This document shows positions 47,243-58,093 of a stretch of DNA of 64,000 nt, piece after piece. Origin of the DNA: Linanthus parryae (taxonomy: Eukaryota; Streptophyta; Magnoliopsida; Ericales; Polemoniaceae); assembly GCA_023055425.1 (NCBI GenBank), contig JALGPY010000007.1:88003136-88067135 (forward strand), written 5' to 3'. A program made the translations under genes and the position numbers. The stretch's first letter is position 1; each line of letters opens with the position of its first letter. The notes below the pieces were generated by a model that saw nothing but the letters and a program-made list of their open reading frames with translations, made no database searches and was not told the origin of the DNA.

Positions 47243-48991
47243 TTAAGGGGTCGGGTCTTCATCTCCATCCTGATCTCCCTCTTCTTCCTCACTGTCTTCA
47301 TCATTCTTATCATGTTCTTGTTCTTCTTCATTCTCACCAGCAGTCTCTTCTTCAATCTTGTCCTTAGTAGCAGTCTCTGGAGATTTCTTCTTCTTCTTCT
47401 TCAGTGTTATCAGCAAATCATCTGAGTCAGGGCTGTCTACTTCATCTCCTTCCTGAGAAGATTTTTCAACTACCACCTGCTTTCCTTTATCTTTGACTGG
47501 AACGCCCTCTTCCTGGTTGGAATGTTCACTTGGAAAGTTTTTTTCAGAGCCATCTTTATTGGCACCTTCTTCATCCTCAGGGACATCAAACACAGTCATG
47601 CTTCTAAATATGGTTTCCACCATGTATTTGACCTGTGAGAGATCAGTCTCAAACCCATGCTGATTCTCTTTGATCTCACTATAGTCCATTTCTAGACCAT
47701 CAAGTCTCTGAAGGATTGAGGACAAATCAGGAGGTTGAGAGTTCTGGTTTGAAGTAGGGTTCAAGGCCTTGGGCTTAACAAATTTCTTTGCATTCAGCTC
47801 TTCTTCAGTCAAATCTGAATACAACTTCCAAATTTTCTCTTTGATCTTTACCAGTCCAATCTTCTCAAAAGCTTTCTCATTCAGCAAACCAATCCCAGAA
47901 GTGATAGACTCTTCACCAGCAGTAGGAATCTCAAGGTGTTGGACGAATAAAGTGAGAAAATTTGCATAAGGAAGGGGATGCTTTCTTTGATCTGTTTGAC
48001 TAAATAGCATGTGTTCCATTACATGCTTCTGCAGATCAATTTCATAGCCATGCATAATCAAGTACATAATGTACATCACCCTCTCAGTAAATAACTCCTT
48101 TGGATGTACCCTTGGAAAGATGCATCTCATCAAGATAGTTAATAAAACTTTAGCTTAAACATTTAACACAGAGTGTGTTAACTGTTTGGACGAGGCATGA
48201 ACATTGGGTAGAAAGAATTCTTCTCTGGCCATCTTCAAGGCTTAATTTTTGGGAGGATAGTTTTGTGTATCATACCTCTTAGGACACCCTAGGACAGATG
48301 CAAACTCAGCATGATCTATTTCCATAGTAACACCAGCAACTAAGGTCTTGATAACTAAGTGTGGAGAGTTCTTAAGTTGCTTTATGTTGAGATAGAAGAA
48401 TTAAGTAAGTCTTGGATAGGCTAGCTCAGGAGGGTTTAGCATGAACCACAGAGAGCTTTTCTTCAACATAGTGATACAATTCAGATTCATTCCAAGCAAC
48501 ATATGCATACTGATCAAGCTACAGAAATAAATCTTCCTAGATGCAAAACCATCCAACCACTGACCTTTTGAAGTGTTTGAGATGAACCAAGATTCATCAG
48601 GAGCAGTTGTCTTTGAGTAGATATGCAAGGCTTTCTCCACATTGTCTCCTGGCAGTTCCTCTGTTACCTTTCCTTTACCCTTTTCAGCTTGAGCTGCCTT
48701 CTTCTTTTTCTTCAACTTCTTGGGGCTAGAGACATATGTTTCTGGTTGCTTCTCTGAAGCAGCCTTCTCTTTCTTCTTCTTCTTCTTTTTGTCTAAGGAG
48801 GGAGTGGCGTCCTTCTTGGCTTTCTTCTTGGGTGGAGGGAGTTCTGCAACTACTTCTTCACTAGGAGTATTAGAACTTGGGTCTCCACTAATCTCTTGAA
48901 CTTCATCCACTGCTGAATTTCTCTTCTTTTCTGTACTCTGTTTTGAACCTCCGGCAATCATGATTCTGTCTGAGGCTCTTCTAGTGCTCAT
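47243..48991 (-). pseudogene. Extra frame after pol in element A ('putative plant transposon protein'-like)
   Basis: One frame of 582 codons starting MSTRRASDRIMIAGG at 48991 and ending DGDEDPTP before the stop at 47243. Three in-frame TAA codons (at 48401, near 48241 and near 48159) interrupt an otherwise continuous reading. Residues 1-115 are Lys-rich and disordered (PPPKKKAKK, KKKKKKKEK, nuclear-signal-like). The middle (about 150-340: HLVIKTLVAGVTMEIDHAEF, ASVLGCPKRYDT, MRCIFPRVHPKELFTERVMY, IMYLIMHGYEIDL) has the order of the plant 'putative plant transposon protein' domain (Transposase_32), by memory. A helical stretch (LSSILQRLDGLEMDYSEIK) and a very acidic tail follow. There is no membrane segment, so it is not an envelope protein. 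Role unknown; nuclear DNA or RNA binding is possible. Confidence 0.65.
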
Positions 48992-49358
48992 TAGGGTTTG
49001 TTAGAAGAATAGAGAAAGGTAGATTTGATACGGAGTGAAGGAGAAGAGAGGAAGATAAATACTGAAAGAGTTTGTATTTGAAAAGGAAACTCCAATATTT
49101 TTCTGATCTTAAAAGATCTGTAATAATCAACAAAGATTCAAATATTTGAAGCCGTTGGAAATAAACAATTTTATACTATATTTGGCTGAAAAAGAATTTT
49201 GAAAAAAGGTAAGGGCAATATTGAGCAAATATCTACAAAGATAGCACCAAATACAGGATGATACAAGAATTACTCACTAACCCGTTATCAAACTTATTTT
49301 CAAGGCTTTGAAAATAGTTTTAAGGTCTTGAAACGTTGTTAAGCTAAAAAACATAAGA
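48992..49358 (-). other. Spacer between pol and the extra frame in element A
   Basis: About 370 bases, AT-rich, with four palindrome-type words at 49298-49410 (CAAGGCTTTGAAAA, AAGGTCTTGAAA, CAAGGATTTGAAAA, CAAACCTTTGAAA), the last ones overlapping the 3' end of pol. Confidence 0.6.
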
Positions 49359-50150
49359 TCAAAACTTTGAATAGATTTTCAAGGATTTGAAAATCAGTTC
49401 AAACCTTTGAAACACATAATGGCTTACCTTCCTTACCTGATGCTCCCCATAAACCAATGCATCTTTATTTGGCATGCCTAATTCCAGTCTTAGAGCTGAA
49501 AATCTTTCTTCTGGCAATGGTTTAGTGAAGATATCTGCAAGTTGCATTTTAGTAGAAACAAATTCAAGGACAATATCACCTTTCTTAGCATGATCTCTGA
49601 TGAAATGGTGTCTGACATCAATATGCTTGGTTCGTGAATGCTGAACTGGGTTCCTTGTAATAGATATTGCACTTTTTTTGTCACATTTGATGGGAATACT
49701 TCTGAAATCAAATCGAAGGTCCCTCAATTGTTGAGAAAACCATAATACTTGTGAACAACATCCTCCAGCAGATATATATTCAGCTTCAACTATTGATAAA
49801 GCCACTGAGTTTTGTTTCTTGGAGTGCCAACTGATCAGAGATGATCCAATAAATTGGGAATTTCCAGAAGTTCTTTTCCTTTCAACTTTGTAACCTGCAA
49901 AGTCAGCATCTCAAAATCCATGAAAAGATAAGTTAGAATGTCTTGGATACCAAATCCCTAAGTCTTTGATACCATTGAGATATCTGAATATTCTCTTCAC
50001 AGCACTTAAGTGTGATTCCTTTGGATCGACTTGGAATCTTGCGCACATGCATACACTGAACAAGATATCTGGTCTACTAGCAGTGAGATAAAGTAATGAT
50101 CCAGTCATACCTCTATACTCTTTAACATTACCACTCTTTACCAGATTCAT
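49359..50150 (-). pseudogene. RNase H and end of pol (element A)
   Basis: 50150-49911 reads MNLVKSGNVKEYRGMTGSLL then YLTASRPDILFSVCMCARFQ, the connection domain. A stop near 49911 interrupts it. 49805-49359 reads ALSIVEAEYISAGGCC, CDKKSAISITRNPVQHSRTK and LADIFTKPLPEERF, the copia RNase H with its acidic residues. The frame ends past the usual end of pol, running through palindrome words. Confidence 0.85.
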
Positions 50151-50855
50151 CTTTATCTAAAGACAGTGTAGAACTCATGGGAGTCTTGACCTCTTTGGAT
50201 TGAGAAATGTTGTACTTGTTTAACAAGTCCCTAGCGTACTTGCTTTGATGTAGAAAGATGCCCTTCTTCAGCTGATGTATTTGAATTCCAAGGAAGAAGT
50301 TCAACTCTCCCCTCATACTCATTTCAAATTCCCTGCTCATAAGACTTGAAAATTCTTTGCATAGAAGATCATTAGTAGCTCCAAACAGAATATCATCAAC
50401 GTAAATCTGAACTACAAGTAAATCTTTCTCATGAGTCTTTATGAAAAGGGTCTTGTCTACCAATCCTCTTTTGAAATCATTTTCAAGCAGAAATTTTGAC
50501 AATCTTTTAAACCAAGCTCTTGGAGCTTGTTTCCAACCATAAAGAGCTTTGTCAAGTTTGTAAACATGATCTGGAGACTTGTCACTTTCAAAACCAGGAG
50601 GTTGTGCAACATAAATTTCTTCTTGAAAGTAACCATTCAAGAAAGCACATTTCACATCCATTTGAAATAGTTTCATGTTTTTGTAAGATGCAAATGCAAG
50701 TAGAATTCTAATTGCTTTAACCTGGCAACTGAAGCAAAAGTTTTCTCATAATCAATACCATCTCCTTGATTGTAACCTTGAGCAACTAACCTTTCTTTGT
50801 TTCTAATCACCTTGCCACTCTCATATAATTTTTTTGAACACCCATTTGGTATCAA
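50128..50855 (-). pseudogene. Reverse transcriptase (element A)
   Basis: 50855-50673 gives ERLVAQGYNQGDGIDYEKTF. 50676-50128 gives QMDVKCAFLNGYFQEEIYV, QPPGF, ALYGWKQAPRAWF, the catalytic IYVDDILFGATN (near 50390-50410), FEMSMRGELNFFLGIQIHQL and SKYARDLLNKYN. All copia reverse-transcriptase blocks are present, with one frame change between the two pieces and one at the 3' end. Confidence 0.88.
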
Positions 50856-51350
50856 TGACAGACTAGTTTGTTGGTGGAGGAACTAGGTTCCACACCTTGT
50901 TTCTTTCAACCTCGTTGAGTTCACTTTGCATATCTATAATCCAGTCTGCTTCTTGTAATGCTTCCTTCACAGTTTTGGGATCTACAAGAGAAATGAAAGC
51001 ATTGAAGGCACAAATATTCTTCAACTATGATCTTGTTTGTGTACTAGTGGTTGGGTCAGAGATGATGTTGTTAGCTGGAAGAGATGAAAGATACCTGAAT
51101 CTCTTTCTTGCAGACCATGGTTCAGGCTCTCCGTATTGCTTCTCTGGTCTTGAAGTTGTAGCCTGATCACTTATATCTTTTTTATCATCCATTTCAAGGC
51201 TTTGATCTCTATTTTCAATGCCTTGAGACCTGTTTTTAAGGTCTTGAAAACGACTTATGTTTCCTTCTGAACCTTTCTCGAACCCAAGTGAGTTTTTAGC
51301 TTCTTCTTCTGATTCATGCTTGTTCAAATTCAAGTCTGCAAAACTTTCAC

Positions 51351-52250
51351 TCAAAGAACCATCATAGCATTCATTAAAAATAACATGAATACTTTATTCA
51401 ACCAGCTTGGTTCTTTTATTATAAATTCTATAAGCTTTACTAGTAAGAGAGTACCAAGAAATATACCTTCATCACTTCTTGCATCAAACTTACCCAAGTT
51501 GTCCTTACCATTGTTGTGGACATAGCATGTACAACCAAAGGGTCTGAAGTATGAACTGTTTGGATTCCTCCCTTTAAAGAGTTCATAGGGGGTCTTCTTC
51601 AAGATGGGTATGATCAAGCACCTTTTCAAAATGTAAATTGCTGTATTCACAGCTTCTGCCCAATAATGTTTTGGCAGCTTGTTTTCTAGAAGCATTGTTC
51701 TTGACATATCTTCAAGAGTCATGTTCTTTCTTTCAACAACTCCATTCTGTTGAGGAGTTCTGGGAGAAGAGAAATTGTGAGAGATACCATGCTTAACACA
51801 GAATAAATAAAATTCTAATTGATCAAACTCTCTACCATGATCACTTCTGATTGAAGCAATGGGTAGGTTTTTCAAGTTTTGAAGTTCTCTGCAAAGCTTT
51901 GAAAATTCAGAGAGGGCTTCAGATTTTTCTTTCAAAAACATAACCCAAGTACATCTAGAATAATCATCTACAATAACTAGCATATACCTCTTACCTTTTG
52001 GATTTGGTGTCCTCATAGGACCACACAAATCCATGTGAAGTAGTTCAATTGGTCTAGAAGTACTTACTAACTTATTTGGTTTGAATGAGCTTCTGGTCTG
52101 CTTACCCTGAGCACAAGCTTTGCATACTTCATCATCTTTGAACTTGATAGATGGTAATCCTCTTACTAGGTCTTTGGATATCAATTTGTTCAAGGTATGC
52201 AAGCTAATGTGACCAAGCCTTCTGTGCCAAACCCTTGAATCTTCTTTCAA
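51351..52250 (-). pseudogene. Integrase (element A), nearly intact core
   Basis: Starts with the zinc-binding pre-integrase segment (WHRRLGHISLHTLNK then CKACAQGKQ, the HHCC pattern). The catalytic triad is present: Asp in LLHMDLCGPM, Asp in SIRSDHGREF and Glu in QNGVVERKN. The C-terminal region includes KTPYELFKGRNPNSSYFRPF and GIFLG. The frame shifts at about 51352 into a Glu/Ser-rich linker (51354-51025), where three palindrome units are translated in a row (51192-51250). No stop within 300 codons. Confidence 0.88.
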
Positions 52251-52264
52251 GGTCTTGAGACACT

Positions 52265-52657
52265 TTAAGCTTTTACCTGCAACTTTGTTAGTCTGAAAGG
52301 TATAAACATTTTGTTTGATCTAGAGGTTGTGAGAATGAAATTGCATGATTTCTCATTTTGCACCACACACTTCTCTTTATCAAAGATAGCCTTATTGCCA
52401 TTATCACAAAGCTGAGATACACTAAGCAAGTTAAATTTCAAGCCATCAACTAGATATACATCAGAAATAGAGTTTTCAGAATCTGTACCAACTTTACCAA
52501 TACCAAGAATGTTGCATTTGCCTTTGTCACCAAGAGTAATTGAACCTTCAGATTGCTCTTTCAATTCTGAGCATAGAGATCTCTTTCCAATCATGTGTCT
52601 TGAGCAACCACTGTCCATAAACCACTTATGTTCTTTGATATTAGTGACAACCTGCAA
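52265..52657 (-). pseudogene. Aspartic protease region (element A)
   Basis: WFMDSGCSRHMIG near 52590-52628 holds the Asp-Ser-Gly active site of a copia protease. It is followed by LGDKGKCNILGIGKVG and LKFNLLSVSQLCDNGNKAIF. Length and order match the family. It is joined to gag and integrase by frame changes. Confidence 0.85.
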
Positions 52658-52664
52658 ACACCAA

Positions 52665-54502
52665 TCACTGACTTACCCAGCTGTTAGACCAAGTATGAAA
52701 TTTGGACTCATACTCAAGATCAACCATATTAGGTGGTTTGACCCCTTTAGGAACCAAAATCTGTCTGACTTGTCCTTTAAGTTGAAATGGGAATGTGTTC
52801 CTCATTATGTGGGGGTCTCTTCTTCTGAAAGGACAAGTCATCTTCAATTTTGTTACAAAAATGACATTTAGGAGAAGTTTTTTTCCAGCTTTCACAAATC
52901 TGGTATTTTTCTTTCTTGAAAAGTTTGGATTGTATCCAATACCAGTTTTGTGAACTGATTTTGAACTTTCTCCAAGAATCAGGTTCAACTTGTGTTCTGA
53001 GCCTGCAATCTTGACTTTGACTAATTTAGATTCTTTAAGTTTCTCAGTAAGATTAGTCTTTTGTTTATATAATTCATCAACTTGATGTCTCAGATCAACA
53101 AGGTTGTTACTCAGTAAAGAGTTCTCAATGACTACTTCCTTGACTTGTGTTTTCAAGGCTTTGAAACTGGTTTTCAAGGCCTTGAAATCACTGTCAGTTT
53201 TCTTCTGAGAGATTCAAGATTCTGATTCAGACAAATAAGTTGTTTCGATTTTGCATTCTCATGAAATTTTTCTTTCAAAACTCTAATCTCATTCAAATAA
53301 TCTTCTTCATTTAAAAGCATTGTTCTGATATAATCTGAAAGAGCTTCTTTTGGTTTCGAAATCAAACAGTTTACCATTACCTCAATGTTCTTCTCAGAAC
53401 TTTCATCATGCTTGTCCATGAATCATAGGTTGGCATGTTCTTATTCAGATTCAGAGTCACTTGAGGTATCTGAATCACTCCATGAAGCTATCATAGCTTT
53501 CTTTTTCCTGTCATCGTCTTTCTTCTGGAAGTTCTTGCTTTTCTTGTGTGGACAATCTCTTATCAAATGTCCTGCATCACCACATTCAAAGCAGTTCATG
53601 ACTTTGGATTTATTTTGTGAAGAAGACTTACTTTTGTATTCCTTGCTACTGGATGATCTGTGTCTTTCTCTATTGAAGTCCTTGTTTCCAAAGTTTTTCT
53701 TCATCTTGAGGATTCTGGTGAAGGCTTTGGAAATCAATGCAAATGGATCTTCATCATAATCTTCTGTTTCAAGGCTTTGAATTGTCTCATTCTCTTTGGA
53801 ATTGAGTGCTAGGTTCTTGACACCTACAGGTAGCTCTCCATAGGCCTCATTCATGGATATTTCAGGTGTCAGGAGCTTCCCTTGTAGGTTATCAAGTTGT
53901 ATTGATGAGAGATCTTCAGCTTCTTCAATGGTTATTGTCTTTGGTTCCCATTTAGACTTTGGAAGACTTATCAGTATCTTCCTCACCTTTTCTTCATCAG
54001 AAATGTGCTTTCCCAATGAATTAAGGTTGTTGACATGTCTGTGAACCTCTTGAGCATGTCTCTCATTGACTCATCTGTATTCATCTTGAACAACTCATAA
54101 TGCCTGAGATAGATGTTGATTTTGGTTTGCTTGACTTGACTGGTTCCTTCAAATTTCACCACAAGCTTATCGAGATCTCTTTGACAGTCTTGCAGCCTGA
54201 AATCCTTTAAATTCATCTGTACTCAAAGCACAATACAAGATGTTAATACCTTTGTAATTCTTAGAAAATTGTTCTAATTCAGAAGAGGAGAATGAGTCTT
54301 CATATTTGGGAGTTTTGATCCCATCTTTCTCTATAAAGAAAGTGTGAGGTCCATTCTGAATAATTGTCCAAAGCTCTATGTCTTGATCAATGATGAACAT
54401 TTTCATCAGTGCTTTCCAGTGAGCAAAGTTGTCTCCACAATATAGAGGAGGTCTGTTAGCAGCTCTTCCCTAAGAGAAACCACCATCACCTGCAGTACTC
54501 AT
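52665..54502 (-). pseudogene. Long gag (element A), broken
   Basis: Starts MSTAGDGGFS at 54502 and meets a TAG at 54472-54470, where element D has Gln. It continues as WKALMKMFIIDQDIELWTI, then frame changes near 54200 and 54000, then KPKSKW-like text and a CCHC knuckle (CFECGDAGHLIRDC, near 53558-53599). After the knuckle come a Ser/Asp-rich stretch (WSDSDTSSDSESE) and a helical spacer (53419-52665) with two palindrome units encoding FKALKT twice in tandem (53187-53151). Such a long gag with a spacer after the knuckle is a Sirevirus trait. Confidence 0.85.
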
Positions 54503-54538
54503 GTTCACCAGATAGTTAAATCTTATACAGTGATACAA

Positions 54539-54550
54539 GCTCTGATACCA
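54539..54550 (-). promoter_or_regulatory. Primer-binding site of element A
   Basis: Minus-strand TGGTATCAGAGC, complementary to initiator tRNA-Met, two bases inside the 5' LTR. Confidence 0.95.
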
Positions 54551-54552
54551 AT

Positions 54553-55824
54553 TGAAAGGGGAGTATGCAGATAGATATGTAGCACAGATACTCTAGAAGG
54601 GGGGTTGAATAGAGTATGCCAACTTTTTGCAAAACTTGGTGAAGGAGAAGAAATTCTTTGAAGAGCAGTGAACTTCAAGGCCTTGAAAATAGTTTCAAGC
54701 CTTTGAAGCGAAATACAGTTTGAAATAAAACAGACAACCCTTGAAAACAGACTAGTTTGAATGCTGTAAGAACTGAGTAAGTAAAGGAACTGTAAATGGA
54801 ACAGACAAGGGATTTATAGAGTTTAGTCCACTTGGACCTACGTCTCTACGTCAGGGATCTTCTCCATGGAGAATTTCAATTCAATTCTTATGAATCAAAA
54901 GCTAATCCCTAGATCTCAAGCACAGAGAGTTGTGTTACTCTGTTACAGCTTGTGGTTCTCTCTAACCTATCGAGTACCTGCTCTAGCTAACTGATTAACT
55001 TAGAATTCTCTATTGTTCACCTTGAACAATCCTTGAGAATTAAATGAAGAAGTATTACAATGATAATCTAAAAATAAACCACAAGACAAAATAACACTAA
55101 AGTGTATAACTGCAGTGAAGAGTGCAGTGATCTTCTGTGAGATGGATTGTGAGAATGATGAACTTCTTTGATGCTTGAAAATCCAGAAATATGTCTCTCT
55201 TTTTGCCCGTTGAGTGTTATATATTGTTTCTTCAAAATGAGCTCCATTTATACTGTTTGAAGCTCTGCAAATCTTACCAGATTTTCAGCAACAACTTCGT
55301 ATTTTGTAGGCAACAAACGTTGACTCTCTTAACAGCCTTCTCCAACAGATAGTTGATCACAATCTTCAGAGATATTTTTGGGATCTTGTCATTAAACAAT
55401 CTGAGAAGCTTTCATGAGTCTCTGATTGATCACATAATCATCTTCTCTAAGTATTTCCCTTCCTGCAAAAGCCAGATAAGGAAACAAATCTTGTACATTT
55501 AGGAAATTTGATTTCCCTGCAAAACTGAGTCAAACTGATGGATTTAACCATGTTAGATATATCAAAACAGTTTGTCTTTCATCATAAAATAATAACACAT
55601 CAAACACAGGGGTGATAGAGATAAAATCAGATCAGAAGAGTTGAGAAAACTCCCCTTAGTACATGCATACAGGTCAGACAGTTTCAAGGCTTTGAATGCT
55701 TATTTAACGCCTTGAAATTGCTTTGCTACTTCAAGCCTATGAAACCTGATTCAAGGCTTTGAAAACTGGTTCAAGGCCTTGAAATAACTAACTATTTCAA
55801 GTCCATGAAACCTGTGACCTTGCA
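54553..55824 (-). repeat. 5' LTR of element A
   Basis: 1272 bp, TG...CA ends. The minus-strand TATA box AATATATAAC is at 55225-55216; the transcript would start near 55190. Palindrome words sit in two clusters, at 54673-54740 and at 55680-55815. It keeps the C-tract mark lost from the 3' LTR. Confidence 0.93.
55217..55225 (-). promoter_or_regulatory. TATA box in the 5' LTR of element A
   Basis: AATATATAA on the minus strand, followed by CACTCAACGGGC. The same word is in the 3' LTR near 46329-46337. Inferred from sequence and position only. Confidence 0.5.
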
Positions 55825-55829
55825 GGATG

Positions 55830-58080
55830 GATTTGTGGACTCACTTGATTGGAATCATATGAGACATGTCAGCTTATTGGGCAAAGATATGATGACTTGG
55901 GAATCATACATATTGATGCATGTAGACCACTAAGCACAAGTGCTAAAGGTGGTTTCAGTACTTCATCATATTTACTGATGTCTCCAGTGAATATGAATTT
56001 TTGTATCTTATGAAGAAGCAAATCAGAATCCATTGAAAAAATTCAAGGAATTCAAGAATGGAGTAGAGAACCAACTTGGAAAAGTATCAAGGCTCTAAAA
56101 TGAGATTGTAAGAGGAGAATACTTAAGCCAAGAGTTTGACAAGCATCTAAAGAAGTATTGTATATGATCCAAACTCGCTCCACTTGGAACACCATTATTC
56201 GACATGGTCCAATGGTGTGTTTAAGAGGAGGGATCAAACCTTTTTGGACATGGTCCGGTCATAATGTCTCAAAGAGGACTTCCAGTTTATTTTTGGGGTC
56301 ATGCTCTGATTACAGCAGTTTTCTCCCTTAACGTTGTTCCATCAAAACAATTATGAAAAATGCCATATGAGATATGGGATAGGAAGTTTCCTAGTATGTC
56401 ATTTATAAGGATTTTGGATTGTGAAGTTTAGGTAAAGTGTTTACGGTCAGATAGACTTAAATCTAAATTGGATAAATGTGTTTTTGTAGAATATCCTGAA
56501 AGGGATATTGTTTCTATAATCCAATCGAGAACAAAGTGTATGTTGCTCGAACCTCTGTGTTTCTAAAAAGAGATTTTCTTTTAAAGAGACATTGGGAGGA
56601 CAGTAGAACTTGAAGGAGTTCAAGAACCACAACAGAACATTAATCATTTTATGGAACATGAGCAGGATCACAAGGTGTTGTGGACTAACTTGCTCAAGTA
56701 ACACAAGGACCTCATAGATGAGGAAGGATAAGTCAAGGACCGGAGAAATATGGATTTCTCGATCAAGATGATCCTACAACCTATGAGGAGGCCATGAGTT
56801 GGCCATACTCTCAAGAATGGCTTGGAGACATGAGATACGAAATGGAATCCATGTATACTAACAAAGTATGGAATTTGTAAAACAACCTAAGAAAACCAAC
56901 ATGGATGGTAACGGGATTACTTTTAAGTGACGATTGGTGGCAAGAGGTTTCATAATAGTTCATAGTATAGACTATGACGAAACTTTATTCCCATTTGCGA
57001 TGCTTAAATTCATTCGCATCTTGCTTGAAATTGTAGCTTGCACAAATTTTCAAATGGATATAGAAACCTCATTGAGGATGTGTATGACACATCCAGAGGG
57101 TTTCGTCAATCTAGAGAACGCCCAAAAGGTGTATAAACTGCAGCGATCTATCTAGAGATCGAAGCAAGCTTTTGGAGTTGGAATCTTCGATTTAATGATG
57201 AAATAAAATGGTTTGAGTTCATCAAGAATGAAGATGAATCTTGCGTCTACAAGAAGGTTAGTGGGAGCATAGTTGTGTATATATCTATTCTCATATTTGG
57301 AGACATATAGATCATTGGGAATGATGTCCCTACTCTGCAATCTGGTGAATATTGGCTAGGGAATCGATTTCCAATGAAAGACTTAGGCGAAGAAAACAAT
57401 AAAGATTTATGGAGATAGATCAAGAAGGTCGTTCAGCTTAAGTTAAAATAAATATATTGACAAAAGGTGTTGAAAAAGGTTCAACATGCAAGAATACATA
57501 TTCTTACCTGTGTCACATGGAATTAGTCTTTGGAAGGATAATTTTCCTTCCAATTAGATTGAATGGACCGTATGAATAAGGTTCACAAGATACGCCATTT
57601 TATGTACTTGGAATAGACATGTCAAATGGTATGACATATAGATACCAGTCAAATCCGGGTGAGAGTCACTGGATAGGTGTCAAGAATTTCCTTAAATACT
57701 TGAGAATAACTAAGGATACATTATTGATATATGGATGAGACGAAGAGTTCACTCTAAGGGGTTACACTAATGCGAACTTCCAAACCGACATAGATGATTT
57801 TAGAGTGCAGTCAAGTTTTGTGTTTTACCTTAGTAGAGGGACTGTGAGCTGGAAATGTTCCTGGCAAGATTCAGTTGTCGTTTTTATCACATAAGACTGA
57901 GTATAAATGATGCATCAGATGCACATACTCAGAAGATTTTATCTCATTCGATTTTTGATAGAGGATATGTTAATTTATGCAAAGTGCCAGCAGAGTTCTC
58001 GCCTGCCATACCCCTTGCGCAGCGAAAGCACGAGAGCGCCCTAGATGAATAGGCATACGATGCACCAGATTGACTCTAGT
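55830..58080 (+). pseudogene. Copia pol remnants of element B (3' part)
   Basis: Resumes after element A with pre-integrase-like text (WNHMRHVSLLGKD) and continues in all three plus frames with many stops. Clear reverse-transcriptase pieces: MESMYTNKVWN (near 56850), DYDETLFPFAMLKFIRILLE and QMDIETSLRMCMTHPEGFVN (56960-57110), IKNEDESCVYKKVSGS (57215-57265). An RNase H trace: GYTNANFQTD-like text near 57760-57795. Decay is much stronger than in elements A and C. Confidence 0.75.
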
Positions 58081-58093
58081 CCAAGTGGGATAC
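58081..58093 (+). other. Polypurine tract of element B
   Basis: CCAAGTGGGATAC directly before the 3' LTR; compare GCAAGTGGGAGAC in element C. Confidence 0.8.

Larger units (their letters stand above)
45659..55824 (-). mobile_element. Element A: full-length Sirevirus-like copia retrotransposon
   Basis: 10166 bp, minus strand, nested in element B, with exact target duplication GGATG (45654-45658 and 55825-55829). Order in its own direction: 5' LTR 55824-54553, primer site 54550-54539, long gag, protease, integrase, reverse transcriptase, RNase H, an extra reading frame (48991-47243), polypurine tract about 46915-46905, 3' LTR 46904-45659. Size, long gag with spacer, about 1.25-kb LTRs and an extra frame after pol fit the Sirevirus/Maximus lineage. 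gag and pol carry stops and frameshifts, so it cannot move by itself now. Confidence 0.93.

Noticed and set aside
47243..48991. Retroviral envelope-like gene
   Set aside because: No signal peptide or membrane segment; the protein is nuclear-type and acidic/basic in blocks.
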